A stretch of DNA of 64,000 nt from Chroicocephalus ridibundus (lineage: Eukaryota > Chordata > Aves > Charadriiformes > Laridae), in NCBI RefSeq assembly GCF_963924245.1, contig NC_086286.1, positions 120,292,020-120,356,019 on the forward strand, read 5' to 3'. A program made the translations under genes and the position numbers. Below the pieces are notes generated by a model. It did no database searches. It was not told the DNA's origin and saw only the letters and a program-made list of their open reading frames with translations. This document shows, piece by piece, positions 48,675 through 60,800 of this stretch. Within the stretch, counting starts at the first letter, position 1. Each line of letters starts with the position of its first letter.

Positions 48675-48833
48675 ATATTAGTTATGAAGCTCTGTTCTGG
48701 GCAGCAGTGGGTCTGTTCTGGAGCTGGCTGGAACTGGCTCTGTACAACATAGGGGCAACCCCTGGTCTCTTCTCACAGAGTCCACCCCCGCAGCCTCCCC
48801 TCTACAAAAACCTTGGAACAGAAACCCAACACA
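48675..48833 (-). mobile_element. LTR fragment, same group as 44112, minus strand
   Basis: Read on the minus strand from 48833 it starts TGTGTTGGGTTTCTG, then 'ccaaggtttttgtagagggg', 'gactctgtgagaagagacca', 'gagccagttccagccagctc' and 'agacccactgctgcccagaa'. This matches the first 150 bp or so of the LTR at 44112 block by block, and its 'gagaagagaccaggggttgc' agrees better with the copy at 49326. Only the 5' part of the LTR is recognisable. Confidence 0.7.
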
Positions 48834-49325
48834 AGGTCTCATTACTGTGTTGACAATATTTTGAATGTCAATAAAACACCAGGGAAAGCAGGCCAATTCA
48901 GTAGGGTGATCCTAGTAGTCTAGACCTTCAAAACATAATCTTCCTCCTAACTCAGGCTATAAAAGACGCCTGAATCCTTTTTTTTTTTTTTTTCAAAGAG
49001 CTATAAAATAGTGTGATTTGCTGGGTTCCTTTTTCTGTACGTGTATTTTCCCTGGGAAACCATAATGAATGTGATGACAGCATTTTTTTCATTCATTTAT
49101 TTGCAGCACACAGTGTTGTCCACCACTAAAAGGCTGTGGCTGTGCAGCAGAGAGGAGACTGCCATGTGTCTGGCAACCAGGCAGTGAGGAAGAATGAGGA
49201 ACCCTTTCAAGAGAAAAAAGGTTGAAACTGGAAACGTCTGAGGGTTGATAGAAAATTCGAGGAAGGACAGGGCCAACAAAAGTAACAGCGACCCACCAAG
49301 ATGAAAGGCTTACTTCATGTTCTGT
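48834..49325. other. Unassigned spacer between two head-to-head LTR pieces
   Basis: I see no gene. A T-run lies at 48979-48994. The spacer separates two LTR 5' ends that face away from each other. Confidence 0.45.
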
Positions 49326-49640
49326 TGTACTGGGGTTATCCGGCAAAGTTGCGAGGGGTGACGTCTGTGAGAAGAGGCCAGGGGCTGCCTCATGGTCTAC
49401 ACGGTTGGGTGCAGCCAGCTGCACTGCAGACCCACTGCAGGGCGCAGCTAAGCCCGTTGTGATGTCTGTGGCACCTCTGTGAAAACATACTGAAGAAAAA
49501 GCATCAAATACCAGAGGGAGAGACAGCCTCGACACTGTGCAAGCAGTGGGGATAGGGAGTAAGCGATCAGCTGGGTAGGTGCCTGGCTGCAAGCCGAGTC
49601 CAGCCCACAAGATCTGTAAAGCTTAAGAGGAGGTAGGCAT
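49326..49640 (+). mobile_element. LTR fragment, same group as 44112, plus strand
   Basis: It begins TGTACTGGGGTTATC at 49326 and continues 'gacgtctgtgagaagaggcc', 'ggggctgcctcatggtctac', 'gtgcagccagctgcactgca' and 'tgtggcacctctgtgaaaac', in register with the LTR at 44112 ('cttctgtgagaagctgc' through 'cacctctgggataacata'). Similarity fades after about 49640. A 173-codon minus-strand frame (49610-49089) runs across this LTR and its flank. I regard it as an antisense artefact. Confidence 0.65.
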
Positions 49641-52600
49641 AGCTTAACACCTTCTTAGCCTTTTTGGGGTGCTTGCTCTTGGCAGATTCATCTTACTGCC
49701 TGAGCTCACTAAACAATGTGAACCACTCCTGGTTGCATTTGCACAGCCTGATGCAGCCAAAGTTTATCCACTGAAAACAGAATATCCTCTGTGGATAATT
49801 TGGACAGATTTCATAAAGCAAAAGGAAGGACACAGTTCTCCATTGCCATCTCTATTTTTTCATTTAAGTACTTGAAATTCACCTCACTGTTATAAGTCAC
49901 GCCTGTTTTTAACCCTTAGAGGTAGTGCTTCCTGACAGACTCATGTTCTGAGCCTGACTTTTCTCACTTGTTGACTCCAATTGCCCATACGTGGACATTT
50001 AAGGTGATTTGAGAATTTCTACGGTATCCTGTCTGGCCTCCAGCTGCCAGGCCAGTAGTGTTTCTCTAGGTCTTGTATCTACTTGATGTTGTGCAAATAC
50101 CTCATCAAGTCTAGGACATTGCAAATAGCACTAGGCACCAATATTTGGGAACCCAGTTAAGCTTTGAGTGTCCTTTTCAGAATAGTTCTTTAAACTATAC
50201 GAATTCACTGTTGAAAGTAGAAGATAACATTAGAAACAAAATAAATTGCAACAATGTGATAATGAAGTAGCTCCCAAACCCCATGGTATGTCCTGCTATG
50301 TATAATTGTATAATACCCTCTTTTTTGAGACTTCATCTACAAGTTAAACAAATAGGTGTAATCCATGTGACCCAAGCTAGATTTCTACAACACGGAGGTC
50401 CAGATTTGCACCAGCAGAATTTGCACAGGCTGTCTGTATTATCAAATAAGATGTAGATACTCATTATCCTAAAAGATTACTTTTAGTCTTCCTAAAATAT
50501 ACATCAAAAACTAATCCCGTGAACTACACATTAAATGAGTCTGATAGTCACTACTGGAAGTAACTATTGCATAGTCAACAGATTGACTATAAAGGAAGTC
50601 TAGGGTGACAATTTACTGTCAGTGTTTAAAGTTAGGTGGGATGAATGAATCTTTAAAGTCTCTGCAAAATGTTAGCTCACCATCTTAAGGATTTATGCAG
50701 ATCCAAGATCCTGCATCTGATTTATTCTAACAAGAAGGGCAACTCTCAGTGACCATGGTTTGTTGATCTCTTGTTTGCTCTGTTATTTTCCAAATGAGAT
50801 ACAAAATGAGAAAAAAAGATCTTGTCTAGCAGTATTTCATGATCTAATTTAAAGTGTTCAGGGAAGGAATATGATAAATATAGAGAAGCCAATGGCCAAG
50901 TTGAGTTCCCAAGATAAGATTGAAATACAGAAATTGGAGTCCTTGATATTAAGCCCTGAAAGGTGCCAAACCTACTTCCAACAGAAAACACCAAGGGATG
51001 AGAAGTTACTCAAGATTTTATATTAAAGTTTCAAGAGATGTCATTTCACTAGCACTGGAACATTTTTCATTGACAAGTTGGTGAGAAAAAAATTGGCTTC
51101 TTTTTCTTGACTCTGCACTGCCTATGAACATATTACATTGGCCTTTAGGAAAAGTAAAGCTATATGCTTGTGATTTTTTGCCCAGGATTTTGATCAAACC
51201 TACACTAAAAAACTTAAAAAATCTACCAAAACCATTATATTCCAGCTATAGTAAATTGGTGGAAAGGAATGGGGTCAATATGTTAGAAAGTTTTAGCACA
51301 AGGCATTTGAATATTATGGCAACAATAGATATTTTCTGTATCCATAAAATATTTCACAAAAAAAAATAATCTGAATATGATGTTTGTCTTCAGGCTGATT
51401 AGACTTCAAGTTCATTAAAGAAATAGACAAATGTCATATCCAAGATTATTAGCTCTGAATGCAGAAAGCATTTCCTTCTGTGCCTATGAGGTAAATTGTG
51501 GAAAGCACGGCTTGATTTGATGAGGAAACTTTCCATTGCTCATTCCACCCTTAGGACAATATCAGCTGCTCTGCTGCAGTCATTGGCACCTTAATGTTTG
51601 TATTAAATAATTCAGCACTTATAGATGTTTCATCAGACTTGAACAAACTAAACCTAATTTTTGCTCACATTAGCTTTGCTGTGTGTCTACATTTGAGTGC
51701 AACGCCTTATATCTGCCCCAGAATTTTTCTACCTAATATTATTTAGGTCTGGGTAAGCGCTTGGGAATGAGGAATGCACTGTTTGCAGCAATTTTATAAT
51801 CAAGAACTTCACTCACCACTCAAGTGACTTGTGCCAATGAATTTCATTCTTTGGATTGCTTAATATATAAATAATAAATAGTGTTATACAGTATTTGGAC
51901 TGTAACTGGTTATCTATCAGATGGATTGCTGACTTAAATTTTACAACCTGCTTCTTCCAAAAACGTGATTCATTTAATCACAAACCTAGTATAATTTTCT
52001 GATTCTGGACCCAATTCAGAAAAATATGTAAGAACAGATTTAACTGCAAGTATGCAAATGTTTCCACAGACTCGAAGCTAAGCATATATTTAAGTGGTCT
52101 GCTGTCTCAGAGCCTAAGTAAATCTTGATTCTTGATCTAAAATTTGCTTTTCATAAACATCTGTGAGCTTCAATTCATACATGCGTTAAAGAATAAAAAG
52201 TTCAGCTACAAAAGTTACCAACAAAAGGAAATGCTGTTTGAAATTCACCAATATGTTTGCTAATCATTTTTTCAGTATTTGCCCATGTCTGTTCAAATGT
52301 CTGGGTTGTGGCTTTTCATCTATTTCAGGAATATTTTAAGCAAGCTATGCAAAAATCTTCCTTTGTGCTAGTTTGGCGTATTGCAGGAAGGTTGAAGGTT
52401 TTTCTTCTTTTCCCTTTCTTTTTTTTTTTTTTTTATGCCTTCATGTAGACTGAGGAAAGCTTAAATCACTTAAACTTCTTTCTAGGAGGCTCTGTTTTTC
52501 AAAGAGTTCATTCAGATGTAGCTTATATTTTGGGTATGTCATGAGTAAAGATGCCTTTATTCATATAAATGCCACTACTTTACTAGACCTGGGAAATCTT

Positions 52601-53419
52601 TAGCTGTTTATATTTCTTTTAACATGAGTAGCTAGAGGCTTTCCATCCCAACATTACTTAATGAGCTGTTCTGTGTCTTTGCCTTACTAGAATACAAGCA
52701 CCTTCAACATTAATTAGGGGAGAAATGGCAAGTGTATAAGAGCTTACAGGAAAATCACGAAGCTTAATTTTTTATGTTTTTAAAACAGCTACTCAGCCCT
52801 GGCTTCAGATTAAAATACTAGCATTAAATGATCGTGGCCTTTAAAGGCTGTATAATTTAATCTAAATATTCTACCAGCACATAATGAAACTACTGGAAAG
52901 ACTCGCTCGTGATTGGCCCACCTTTCCCTTTCCAGGGCTATATCCGAGGAAAGATAAAGTGACCTCCTACCTGAAAGAGAAATGAACGAGTGAACAGCAG
53001 AAAAACAAATTAGCAAATATGAAACATTTGTTATTGAATGGGGAAAATCTCCTCTTTTAAAATGTACCAACTGGCATAAATGACATACCTAATTCTCTTT
53101 GTGTTTGATTGGAGAACTAATAAACAACAGAGAAGATCAGCACAAAGTGTTTCAAGCGGCTATATGAACAGGTTAATGCCAGTACTGCCTACTCCTAACA
53201 ATTACCTGAGATGTGATTATTTAACTTTGCTACTTTTTTCTCTTGATTTACAATGCAAAGTTGTACAATCCAAGCATACTGTTAATAAAATAAACAAAGG
53301 TGGAGTACTCCAGAAAGCTATCACCAGGGGCATTAGCTACATAAAAACCAGTGAGCCTTCAGAAATGTCCGTCATATGAATGTGATTGTTCTAGTTCTGT
53401 TATGTAAAAAAGGCAAATA
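49641..53419. other. Unassigned 3.8-kb AT-rich stretch
   Basis: No gene or transposon recognised. A T-run lies at 52418-52434. The part at about 51390-51720 has no repeats or frames and several TAAT cores, so it could be conserved non-coding DNA, but nothing in the sequence proves this. Confidence 0.4.
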
Positions 53420-53790
53420 AGAGAGACTTCTTTATTTTTCTTAAACCATCCATTGATTTATATACTTCTGTCATGACCTTTCTCACTCCTCTTTTCTCCA
53501 GACTAAACAAATTCCATCCTTTCAATTTTTCCTACATAGAAGTCTCTGTTACCCTCTAATCATTTTGTCACTGGCCCCCATTTATTTCTGCTGTATTTTT
53601 TTTTTCACTAATCTGACCAGGAAACCACAGTATCCAAGATGAGGGCAAACATGATTTATACAATGTTGTAACATTATCTTCAGGATTGTTTTATATCCTA
53701 GTCCTTACCATAGCACAACATGTGTTATTTTGCTTTTGGCTACTCCTCCGCTCAACAGAAGGTCTCCACACACTGTCTGCATGATAGCAG
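53420..53790 (-). mobile_element. Old CR1 ORF2 C-terminal region, minus strand
   Basis: The plus strand reads 'cctcttttctccagactaaa', 'aattccatcctttcaatttt' and 'ctctaatcattttgtcactg', the antisense of the CR1 block FSLEKRRL, then ERLKEL and ATKMI. The later 'ccacagtatccaagatgagg' and 'tttatacaatgttgtaacat' follow the antisense of LVRPHLEYC and the segment before it. The copy is old and full of changes. Confidence 0.68.
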
Positions 53791-54737
53791 GAGTTTGTTA
53801 GCATAGCTTTCCCCTCCTGCTCTCACTTCAGTTGTTTCAGCCAATTGCTGCTCTCATATCTGTTTGTCTTCACCAGTGAACAGTGAGAGAAGAGCCAGGA
53901 TGGAGAAAAAGACCAGCAGCAGCCTCTGGATATGGCTGTCCCACCAACTCTTGCCTCCTCTACTTGGTGCTTGGCCAACCCAGTCACCTCACCCTGGTTT
54001 TGTCCCACAACTCACTGCAGTAACTCAGCTCCCATGACCAGGAGAGATGCAAGGCAGCAACGATATGTTGAACCGGGACAGAAGGGGGGAAAAGCATCTG
54101 GATTTGAAATAGAGGGTGGAGGGTAGTAGAGGGAGACAGCAATGGGGTTTTTTGGAGGTGATGGGCACTTGGAGAAATCATGGTAACAGGATTGTTCCAG
54201 GACTGGTTGTGAATCACAGAACTACAGGAATGTTGGGGGAGTTAGGGTTTACTTTTAGCCCATAATTACTTCAAATTATTCTTTCTTTTTTTTTTTTTTT
54301 TTCAATTGGGGTTGAAATTTAATTTACCTTTGTAATACCTAAACAAACACTTCTGAACATTGAATTCTTCATTCCTCTTCAGTGAAATAATTGCATCACT
54401 TTCAAGTGTTATCATCTTGCACAGTTCATCTCTTCTCTAGCTCGTTAATAACTGATACATTAAACTATGCAGAACATAGTGTTTTTCATCAGATACTTCT
54501 ATATTGAACAGTAGGGATGAAGTTTACCTCATCAAATGTTTTTGCTGTCTAAAGGTAGAGTATGTAGTCAAAACCAGTCACCAGGGTTTCCTTGAGAGAG
54601 AGGGTCACCATGAAGCACTTCCATAAGGTGCGCCATCTCATCCAGCATAAGATGACGCCCCTTGTTTTCCGTCTCTTTAGCAGTTTCTGGCACGCAAGTG
54701 CCATTCACCTCTAATATATTAGGGCTACTTAATTTCC
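53791..54737. other. Unassigned sequence between two CR1 fossil pieces
   Basis: I recognise nothing. A T17 run lies at 54286-54302. Since CR1 pieces on both sides have the same orientation and the right order, this may be a later insertion or an unreadable middle. Confidence 0.4.
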
Positions 54738-55160
54738 TTGAATGCCTTCTTCAAGGGGCTTCGTAAAAGGCTTGTTGAAATTCCAGATTAGTTATAACAA
54801 CTGCCTTGTTGTGCCTACGATTCAGTTCAAATACTCAGAAGTTAGAGATGTGTGATTTTCCTTTATGGCAGCCGTATTTTTCTAGCTTTATCGTTTGATA
54901 CCAATCAAGTTGTTCTGTAAACAAAATAAACATTTATAATTCAAATCTTTTTTTCTTACCAAAGCAAATCTGAAATCTACGATTTCTAACACTTTTTTAA
55001 AGGTGATTATACTTTCTGCCGTCAAACTCCTCAGGTGGGGTTGATTAATTTAATGAGGGGTTACATCTATTTTGACAGCAGTATCTTTAAATTCCTTCAG
55101 CATGTCATCCAGTCTTGATACCTTGTCACCCTCCAGCACCTCTCCAGAACTTTAACCACT
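54738..55160 (-). mobile_element. Old CR1 ORF2, N-terminal part of reverse transcriptase, minus strand
   Basis: The plus strand at 54990-55150 reads 'cttttttaaaggtgattata', 'ctgccgtcaaactcctcagg', 'ggggttacatctattttgac' and 'aattccttcagcatgtcatc'. This tracks the antisense of CR1 from the AxVxPIFKK block back through the EDW block to HPRVLKEL. At 54740-54790 'cttcgtaaaaggcttgttga' fits the antisense of motif A (DFSKAFD). With the C-terminal piece at 53420-53790 it may form one minus-strand element. Confidence 0.65.
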
Positions 55161-56128
55161 GCTACCGCTTCCTTGTATTGACTCCAAAAGTTATTTTAGG
55201 ATACATATTTTTCCATCACGCTTAGTGAGAAAGACAGTCTGAAAGAAATGTAATTATTTCTTGACATTACTACTGTATTTAAACACATTAATTTACGATA
55301 GTGGGTATTATAGTGGATTGCAGGTTGTGGAGGAGGAAAGGAAGCAGGAATCCAGGTCCATTCCTGTTGAGAATTTGAAGATATACTGGAACTGTAAAGC
55401 CATGTTTACATTACTGAAGGAAACTGAGCTAGAGACTCGGAATAGGCAAAGACCAACCTCCTCCACATGGTACTTGGCTATGGGACACAAAGGGTCCTCA
55501 GTGGTCAAAAGTATAACAATTATTTTCTGTGTATATATATTTTTTTTATTTTATTTTTTGCAGTTTAAAGTGCATGAAATAGCCTATGATCTGTGGAAGT
55601 GCCCAGAGCAGAGCTTGAGTGCCCTGTGATGCAGCACAGAAGCATTTTGGGGTGCTTGCATGTGCGAAGGCTGTGGGGACAGAGCTGAAAGGCTCTCTAT
55701 GGTGCAGAGCACCAAAAATGGATGCTCAAATCATTGCAATAGCTGGTTATTTGTGAAGGAGCACAGTGTATCAGGACCTGGCAAACTAGGGCAGGCTAAT
55801 AGTACACTCAGTGTGCTAATTTACAGTTCAAATAAAGAAGTACAAAGAACCAAAATCTACCTTTTTGACAGATATTGAAGTGGAATACAGTTTTTTTCTT
55901 CATGTCATTGCCACAAGTAATCAATTTAATTCAAGACTATGTAAGGAGAATCTCCCATTTTGTCATTTATTGTCATTTTTCCCACTGCATTCATAATTCA
56001 AATTTCTACTGTTCCCTTGTCATTTTTCATTATATTTTTCTTGCTCATTTTTCTAGGAAAACAACCTTGAATTTCAAAAGGGGGTGGAGCTCTGCTTCGA
56101 AATAGAAATTAATAGTTCAATGTCGAAC
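55161..56128. other. Unassigned sequence with an intron-like acceptor
   Basis: No gene recognised. At about 55530-55563 a T-rich tract ends in 'ttttttgcag', which looks like a 3' splice site, but the 22 codons after it resemble nothing I know and no matching donor or upstream exon is evident. Confidence 0.35.
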
Positions 56129-56719
56129 TGGCTGCATAGGGGGGAGCGTGGCCAGTAGGTCAGAGGAGGTCATTCTCCCCCTCTGCTCTGCACTGGTGAG
56201 GCCACAACTGGAGTACTGTGTCCAGTTCTGGGCTCCCCAGTTCAAGAGGGACAGGGAACTACTGGAGCGGGTCCAGCGTAGGGCAACTAAGATGACTGAG
56301 GGACTGGAGCATCTCCCTTATGAGGAAAGGCTGAAAGAGCTGGGACTCTTTAGCCTGGAGAAGAGAAGGCTGAGGGGAGACCTTATTATGGCATAGAAGT
56401 ATCTAAAGGGTGGGTTGAAGGAGGATGGTGCCAGACTCTTTTCAATGGTTCCCAGTGACAGGACAAGGGGTGATGGGCACAAGTTGGAACATAGGAAGTT
56501 CCGTTCAAATACACGGAAAAACTTCTTTACGGTGAGGGTGACAGAGCACTGGAACAGGCTGCCCAGGGAGGTTGTGGAGTCCCCTTCTCTGGAGACTTTC
56601 ACGACCCGCCTGGATGCAGTCCTGAGTAATGTGCTCTGGGTAATCCTGCTCTGGCAGGGGAGTTGGACTAGATGATCTCCAGAGGTCCCTTCCAACTCTG
56701 AAGATTCTGTGATTCTGTG
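56129..56719 (+). mobile_element. Young CR1 LINE, 5'-truncated
   Basis: It runs from 'ctggctgcataggggggagc' in the C-terminal half of ORF2 to the tail 'gattctgtgattctgtg' at 56719, with 'ttggactagatgatctccag' and 'aggtcccttccaactctga' in the UTR. It is the same subfamily as 43844-44031, sharing a 108-bp identical block. It is one of the least decayed elements in the window. Confidence 0.95.
56148..56675 (+). pseudogene. CR1 ORF2 C-terminus with one nonsense codon
   Basis: One frame covers LVRPQLEYCVQFWAPQFKRD, ERVQRRATKM, ERLKELGLFSLEKRRLRGDL and, further on, RKNFFTVRV, HWNRLPREVVESPSLETF and the normal C-terminus at 56675. The only break is a TAG at 56394-56396, where the family normally has Tyr in a YKYLKG-type motif. 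A single base change (TAC to TAG) would explain it. The catalytic part of the enzyme lies upstream of the truncation and is absent. Confidence 0.9.
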
Positions 56720-57801
56720 AATGTGATGCCTCCAATTCAGGATCTGAGTAACAAGACTATGTATACATTTAGTATTTTCATGGATAAAAACAAAATACTG
56801 CAAAGCAACTTCCCTCACATTTTTCTAACACCTGCTCAATTAACCTCATTGATTTAGATATGAATGTCCAAAAGAAACATTTCTCACTTTATGCAAGAGT
56901 TAAACTGTCAAGCTAAAATACAATCTCTTCATAGTCAGACTAAATTAAAAGACACTACAGCAATCCCAGGAAGTTAAGTAGATTTGAAGAGAAAAGAAAA
57001 TACAGCATAAGTTAAGTTTTATAAAGCTTCATCAGCTCTCAGGGTGGTTTTTTTCTTCTCACTCTTCTTTTTTAATCCTTACAATAAAGGAGATCCTCTA
57101 ACTATAGAAAGAGATTTATCAGAGATGACAAAACTATGAAAGGTGGTCATAATTTCTGACACTTCATTCCCATTCCTTCCTCTTACTCCTAGCATAAAAT
57201 TTCCAGACAAGTTTTGTAATGACCTATCAGGTGCTGGTTGTGCAGCTCCAGGTAGTGTCACAATTCAGACCCACAGCGTACTGATGGCTTTCCACCAAGA
57301 GTTATAACAATACTTGGGTGACTTGCTGTGATTTGCAGTCTGCCACTGCTGTATGTGTTTTTACAATAATGCTGCATAAATACATTGCTGCCTCAGCATC
57401 TGATAACTGAACCATTCCCCATAGGTGAATTATGGAAAATATTTCATGTTTAAATTATTGTGAAATATTGTCTCTTCTTATCTCTCAGATACTTTATCCC
57501 CACAAATACTGTAAATGCTGTAACAAAAAGTTTATCTGTTCTAATTAGCATGTATGGCGGAATGAAAACCTGCATAATTGCATTTTGTTCCTCCTGAGCA
57601 TTTAATTCACTATGTGTCCACTGGAAAAGAAAAAAAAATATATCTTCAGCCTGGAAATTATCAGAATGGTGATCAATTCACGCTTTTAAAGATTAAAAAT
57701 AGGAGTGGGAAGAGCTGATTAGCTGAGGAAATGTTTAGTAGGATACAGAACCTTGTATCTGCAGCTTCTGGAGTTCATGTTGGCAGAATCTGAAAGGTTT
57801 A
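56720..57801. other. Unassigned AT-rich sequence
   Basis: No gene or transposon seen. The part near 57540-57610 holds 'ctaattagcatgtatggcgg' and 'cctgcataattgcattttg', TAATTA and octamer-like sites that could belong to a conserved non-coding element. Confidence 0.4.
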
Positions 57802-57870
57802 TCAGAATCATAGCTTTCAAGACCAAAAAATACCTTTTGATCAAATATCCTGACTTTACATAAAAATTAC
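57802..57870 (-). mobile_element. Possible old CR1 3' tail, minus strand
   Basis: The plus strand reads 'cagaatcatagctttcaaga', 'ccaaaaaataccttttgatc' and 'aaatatcctgactttacata'. This follows the antisense 3' end of an old CR1 group ('gaatcatagattccaaggcc', 'agaagggaccattgtgatca', 'tctagtctgacctcctgtat'). Only about 60 bp are recognisable. Confidence 0.45.
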
Positions 57871-60800
57871 CTCTTTATCCCTGCAATACGAATACCTTTT
57901 GTTTGATCAAACTGTATGCCTCAGAAATGCATGAAAACATTCAGTGTATCACAAACCCAGAGAACCCAGCCTTGCTAGAAATTTATTTCAGTCAAGAACA
58001 GCCACTCCTTTTTTTTTCTCTTTTCTTTTTCTTTCTTTTTTTTAAAAAAAAGAACCATTGGGCATGTAATATCAGGCATTCTCTTTGCATTGCTGGATTT
58101 GCACAGTACAGTCCACTACATAAACTAGACCAGCTGCTTTTTCACCTCATTTCTCTGTGTCTGTTCTGTGTTGTCTTAGTTTTTCAACATTCTTTTAAAA
58201 ACAGAAACGTCCCTGCTGCACGTAGAGTTCCAATATTAGTCTTTCCAGTTCAAGTCCCTCTCCGCACTCCCAATCATTGTTTCACTATTTATGCTCAAAG
58301 AGTTACACAACTCCTTTTCACAACTTTCTACAACAGAATGTTGTTAAGTGCTTGTGTTGACTTCTTCGGTCCACGCTTTTCTTTTCAGTATCCTTTTTTT
58401 CAGGACGCACGGGTTAGCTACGGTCAATACTCTAAGAATGATTTCTAAGTTATCTAAAACTCATCCAAGAGCATGACAGCTACCAAGTACAACAAATTTC
58501 CCAACCTTTCTAATCTGTAGGCAACTAAATTCACCAAAGCTCTCCATGACTGGCTTGGAAGGCCCCTGGGTAATGAACGTTTTTCACCCACACATGCCTA
58601 GAAGCGCTTGTTCATTGGAGATAAACACAGGACCCATCTGTCTCACAACTAATTTAGGTAGGTGGTGAAAATGTTACCTCAAGTTTAGAAAAAGACACAT
58701 ACATTCATTGTTCCAACCCAGCATTTTCACAGCAGTATGTCATTATCCGCTTTTTTTTTTTAACATCATTTTGCCTGAGCAGTTGTTGTCCATGTCATAT
58801 TTTAGCATTTGATTGTCCTCCACCTTAAATACACAGGAAAATGGGGGGTTTATAATAAATCATATTTTTACAGTATTACTGATTGATATGGTATAGGCCT
58901 ATATTTATCACTTCTATTACACTAATGCATAGCCTCACCAGGAATCAGGGCCCTTCTGTGCTGGATGCCTGCCACATATTTAATAAAAAATGTAATTCCC
59001 TGCTCCAGAGAGACTAATTTCTAAACATAGAGTTGGATAGAACAGGTGGAAAAAAACAAAAGTAGACAAGGCAATAGTGAAACAATCATTTTTCATCTTG
59101 CAAAATTGTAACTGTTATACTACACTGCAATTTAAATCTGTTTTCTCATGTACCAAAGGCAATCTATTTTCTAGTTTCAATAACTATCTCTTTTCCCGTT
59201 AGTTAAAAATATTTATATCAATCTTATTTCATTTTATTTAATCATTTTTAAATCACTTTCACTGAAGTATAAAAAGCTGTTGAGCTCCTTTGTTTAAATA
59301 TGAAACATAGCAATAATCACTCTTTGGTATTATTCTAATTAGCTAGATCTCCTCATGGAGGATAACAACTGCATACTAACTCAGGACAATTAGAAAGATG
59401 CTAATAAATGCAACATCGTGGTTCCTCAAAGAATACAAAACCAGCGCCAATATGTAACCAAGCAGTTTGCAAAGAAAATTACCACATTTCAGGAGCTAGA
59501 ACTTAAAGCTGTTATTGGGATGATTTCAGGAGACAAGGACTCATTATGCTTATCAGTCAGTATTCATACGGTTACATTTCGGTCCATTCAGTTGATGCTA
59601 GACTGCAGTGAAAATGGAAATTATCAATATTCAAAAAAAAGGCGAAGCTGTTGAATCAGGAAATTTGAAAGTGCTGGGACTAAGTCATAGCTAGCAAAAA
59701 GCAGCAAAAATCCTCAAACTTCCATGAGATTGGAATATATTCTACTGTTGGTGTTTGTAATGTGTCTGACATTGAGCATAAGATAAGCTAGTAAAAATCT
59801 GGAAATGAGAAAGAAAAACACACATCACTTGATGGGATGGTAAACAGTTTCATTTCGTTCTTTTCCTTTTTCCTGAGATCAGTTTTGTTTCAAACTAACT
59901 GTAATGCCGAGGACATCCCAAGGAAGAGAACACTGGTGACATCGTGTCTCGTAGAAGCTTAGCTGTCCCTTCTGTGCGTACTTTGAGACACTGCACACAA
60001 GTCAGCAGAGAGCTCCTGAAAGGTTTGCCCTATCCTCTACAAACCAGTAAGGGTCCACTATACAGCCCATAGAATCCAGTAGAGATCTTTCTGCAGGTTT
60101 CAATAGTCCTTGGATCAGACCACAAGAAATAATCCAACTGAAGCCATTTTTTAAAATATGAGAGTTTAAATTATTCCATTTGTGTGTGATTCCAAAGAAG
60201 CCCCATCCTGTCAAAACATACCTGCTAAATTCAGCATGAATCCCTCTTTCACTAGTCGTATCCAAAGGGCAAGGACAACAATTCTGCCAGATTTCAAAAT
60301 TAAGCCTTTGGGACCAAACTTTGCTGTCTTTCTCCGTGAGAAGTCCCCATGGCTTTCAGTCCATCATCATGTCCAATACCCAAGACAAGCAATTAAGAAC
60401 ACGAAACGGTTTAAAACTAAGGCACAAGTTACAAAACTGCAGTATACCTTTGAGATCCAGGCAAAATATTTGCTATTGTAACTTTCCCATCTTGCCAAAA
60501 TATTTGTTATCTCAGAGGCAGAATTTTTCAGATTCCCACTCAATGGCATCTATAAGGTAGTCCCACTGGTGTCAAGCTGGCTTCACAATAACGTGTGCAG
60601 TAATACTGTGGGAATCCAGAATAGGACCATAATAAACATGTAGTCCCAGAACATTACAAAGCGGAGAAGAGCTCCAGGTGATGCTAAGAAATATGTATTT
60701 ATGTTACAAATATAAGGCCTGATCTCATTGTCTTCCCTCAGGTTAAAAAAAAAAATCACTGAGATTTTTCATGTAATACAAAATATTTCCTAATCACAGT

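Noticed and set aside
49089..49610. 173-codon minus-strand frame as a host gene
   Set aside because: Most of it is antisense to an LTR fragment. The product is Ser/Pro-rich without a family motif, and no splice or promoter evidence supports it.
44112..49640. The plus-strand LTR pieces at 44112 and 49326 as the two LTRs of one provirus 5.5 kb long
   Set aside because: They differ by many substitutions and gaps and belong to different subgroups. The sequence between them holds an old minus-strand CR1 and a minus-strand LTR piece and has no visible gag, pol or env remains.
57903..58448. 181-codon plus-strand frame as a gene
   Set aside because: It crosses a poly-pyrimidine tract giving a Phe/Lys low-complexity stretch, starts next to an old CR1 tail and shows no recognisable domain.
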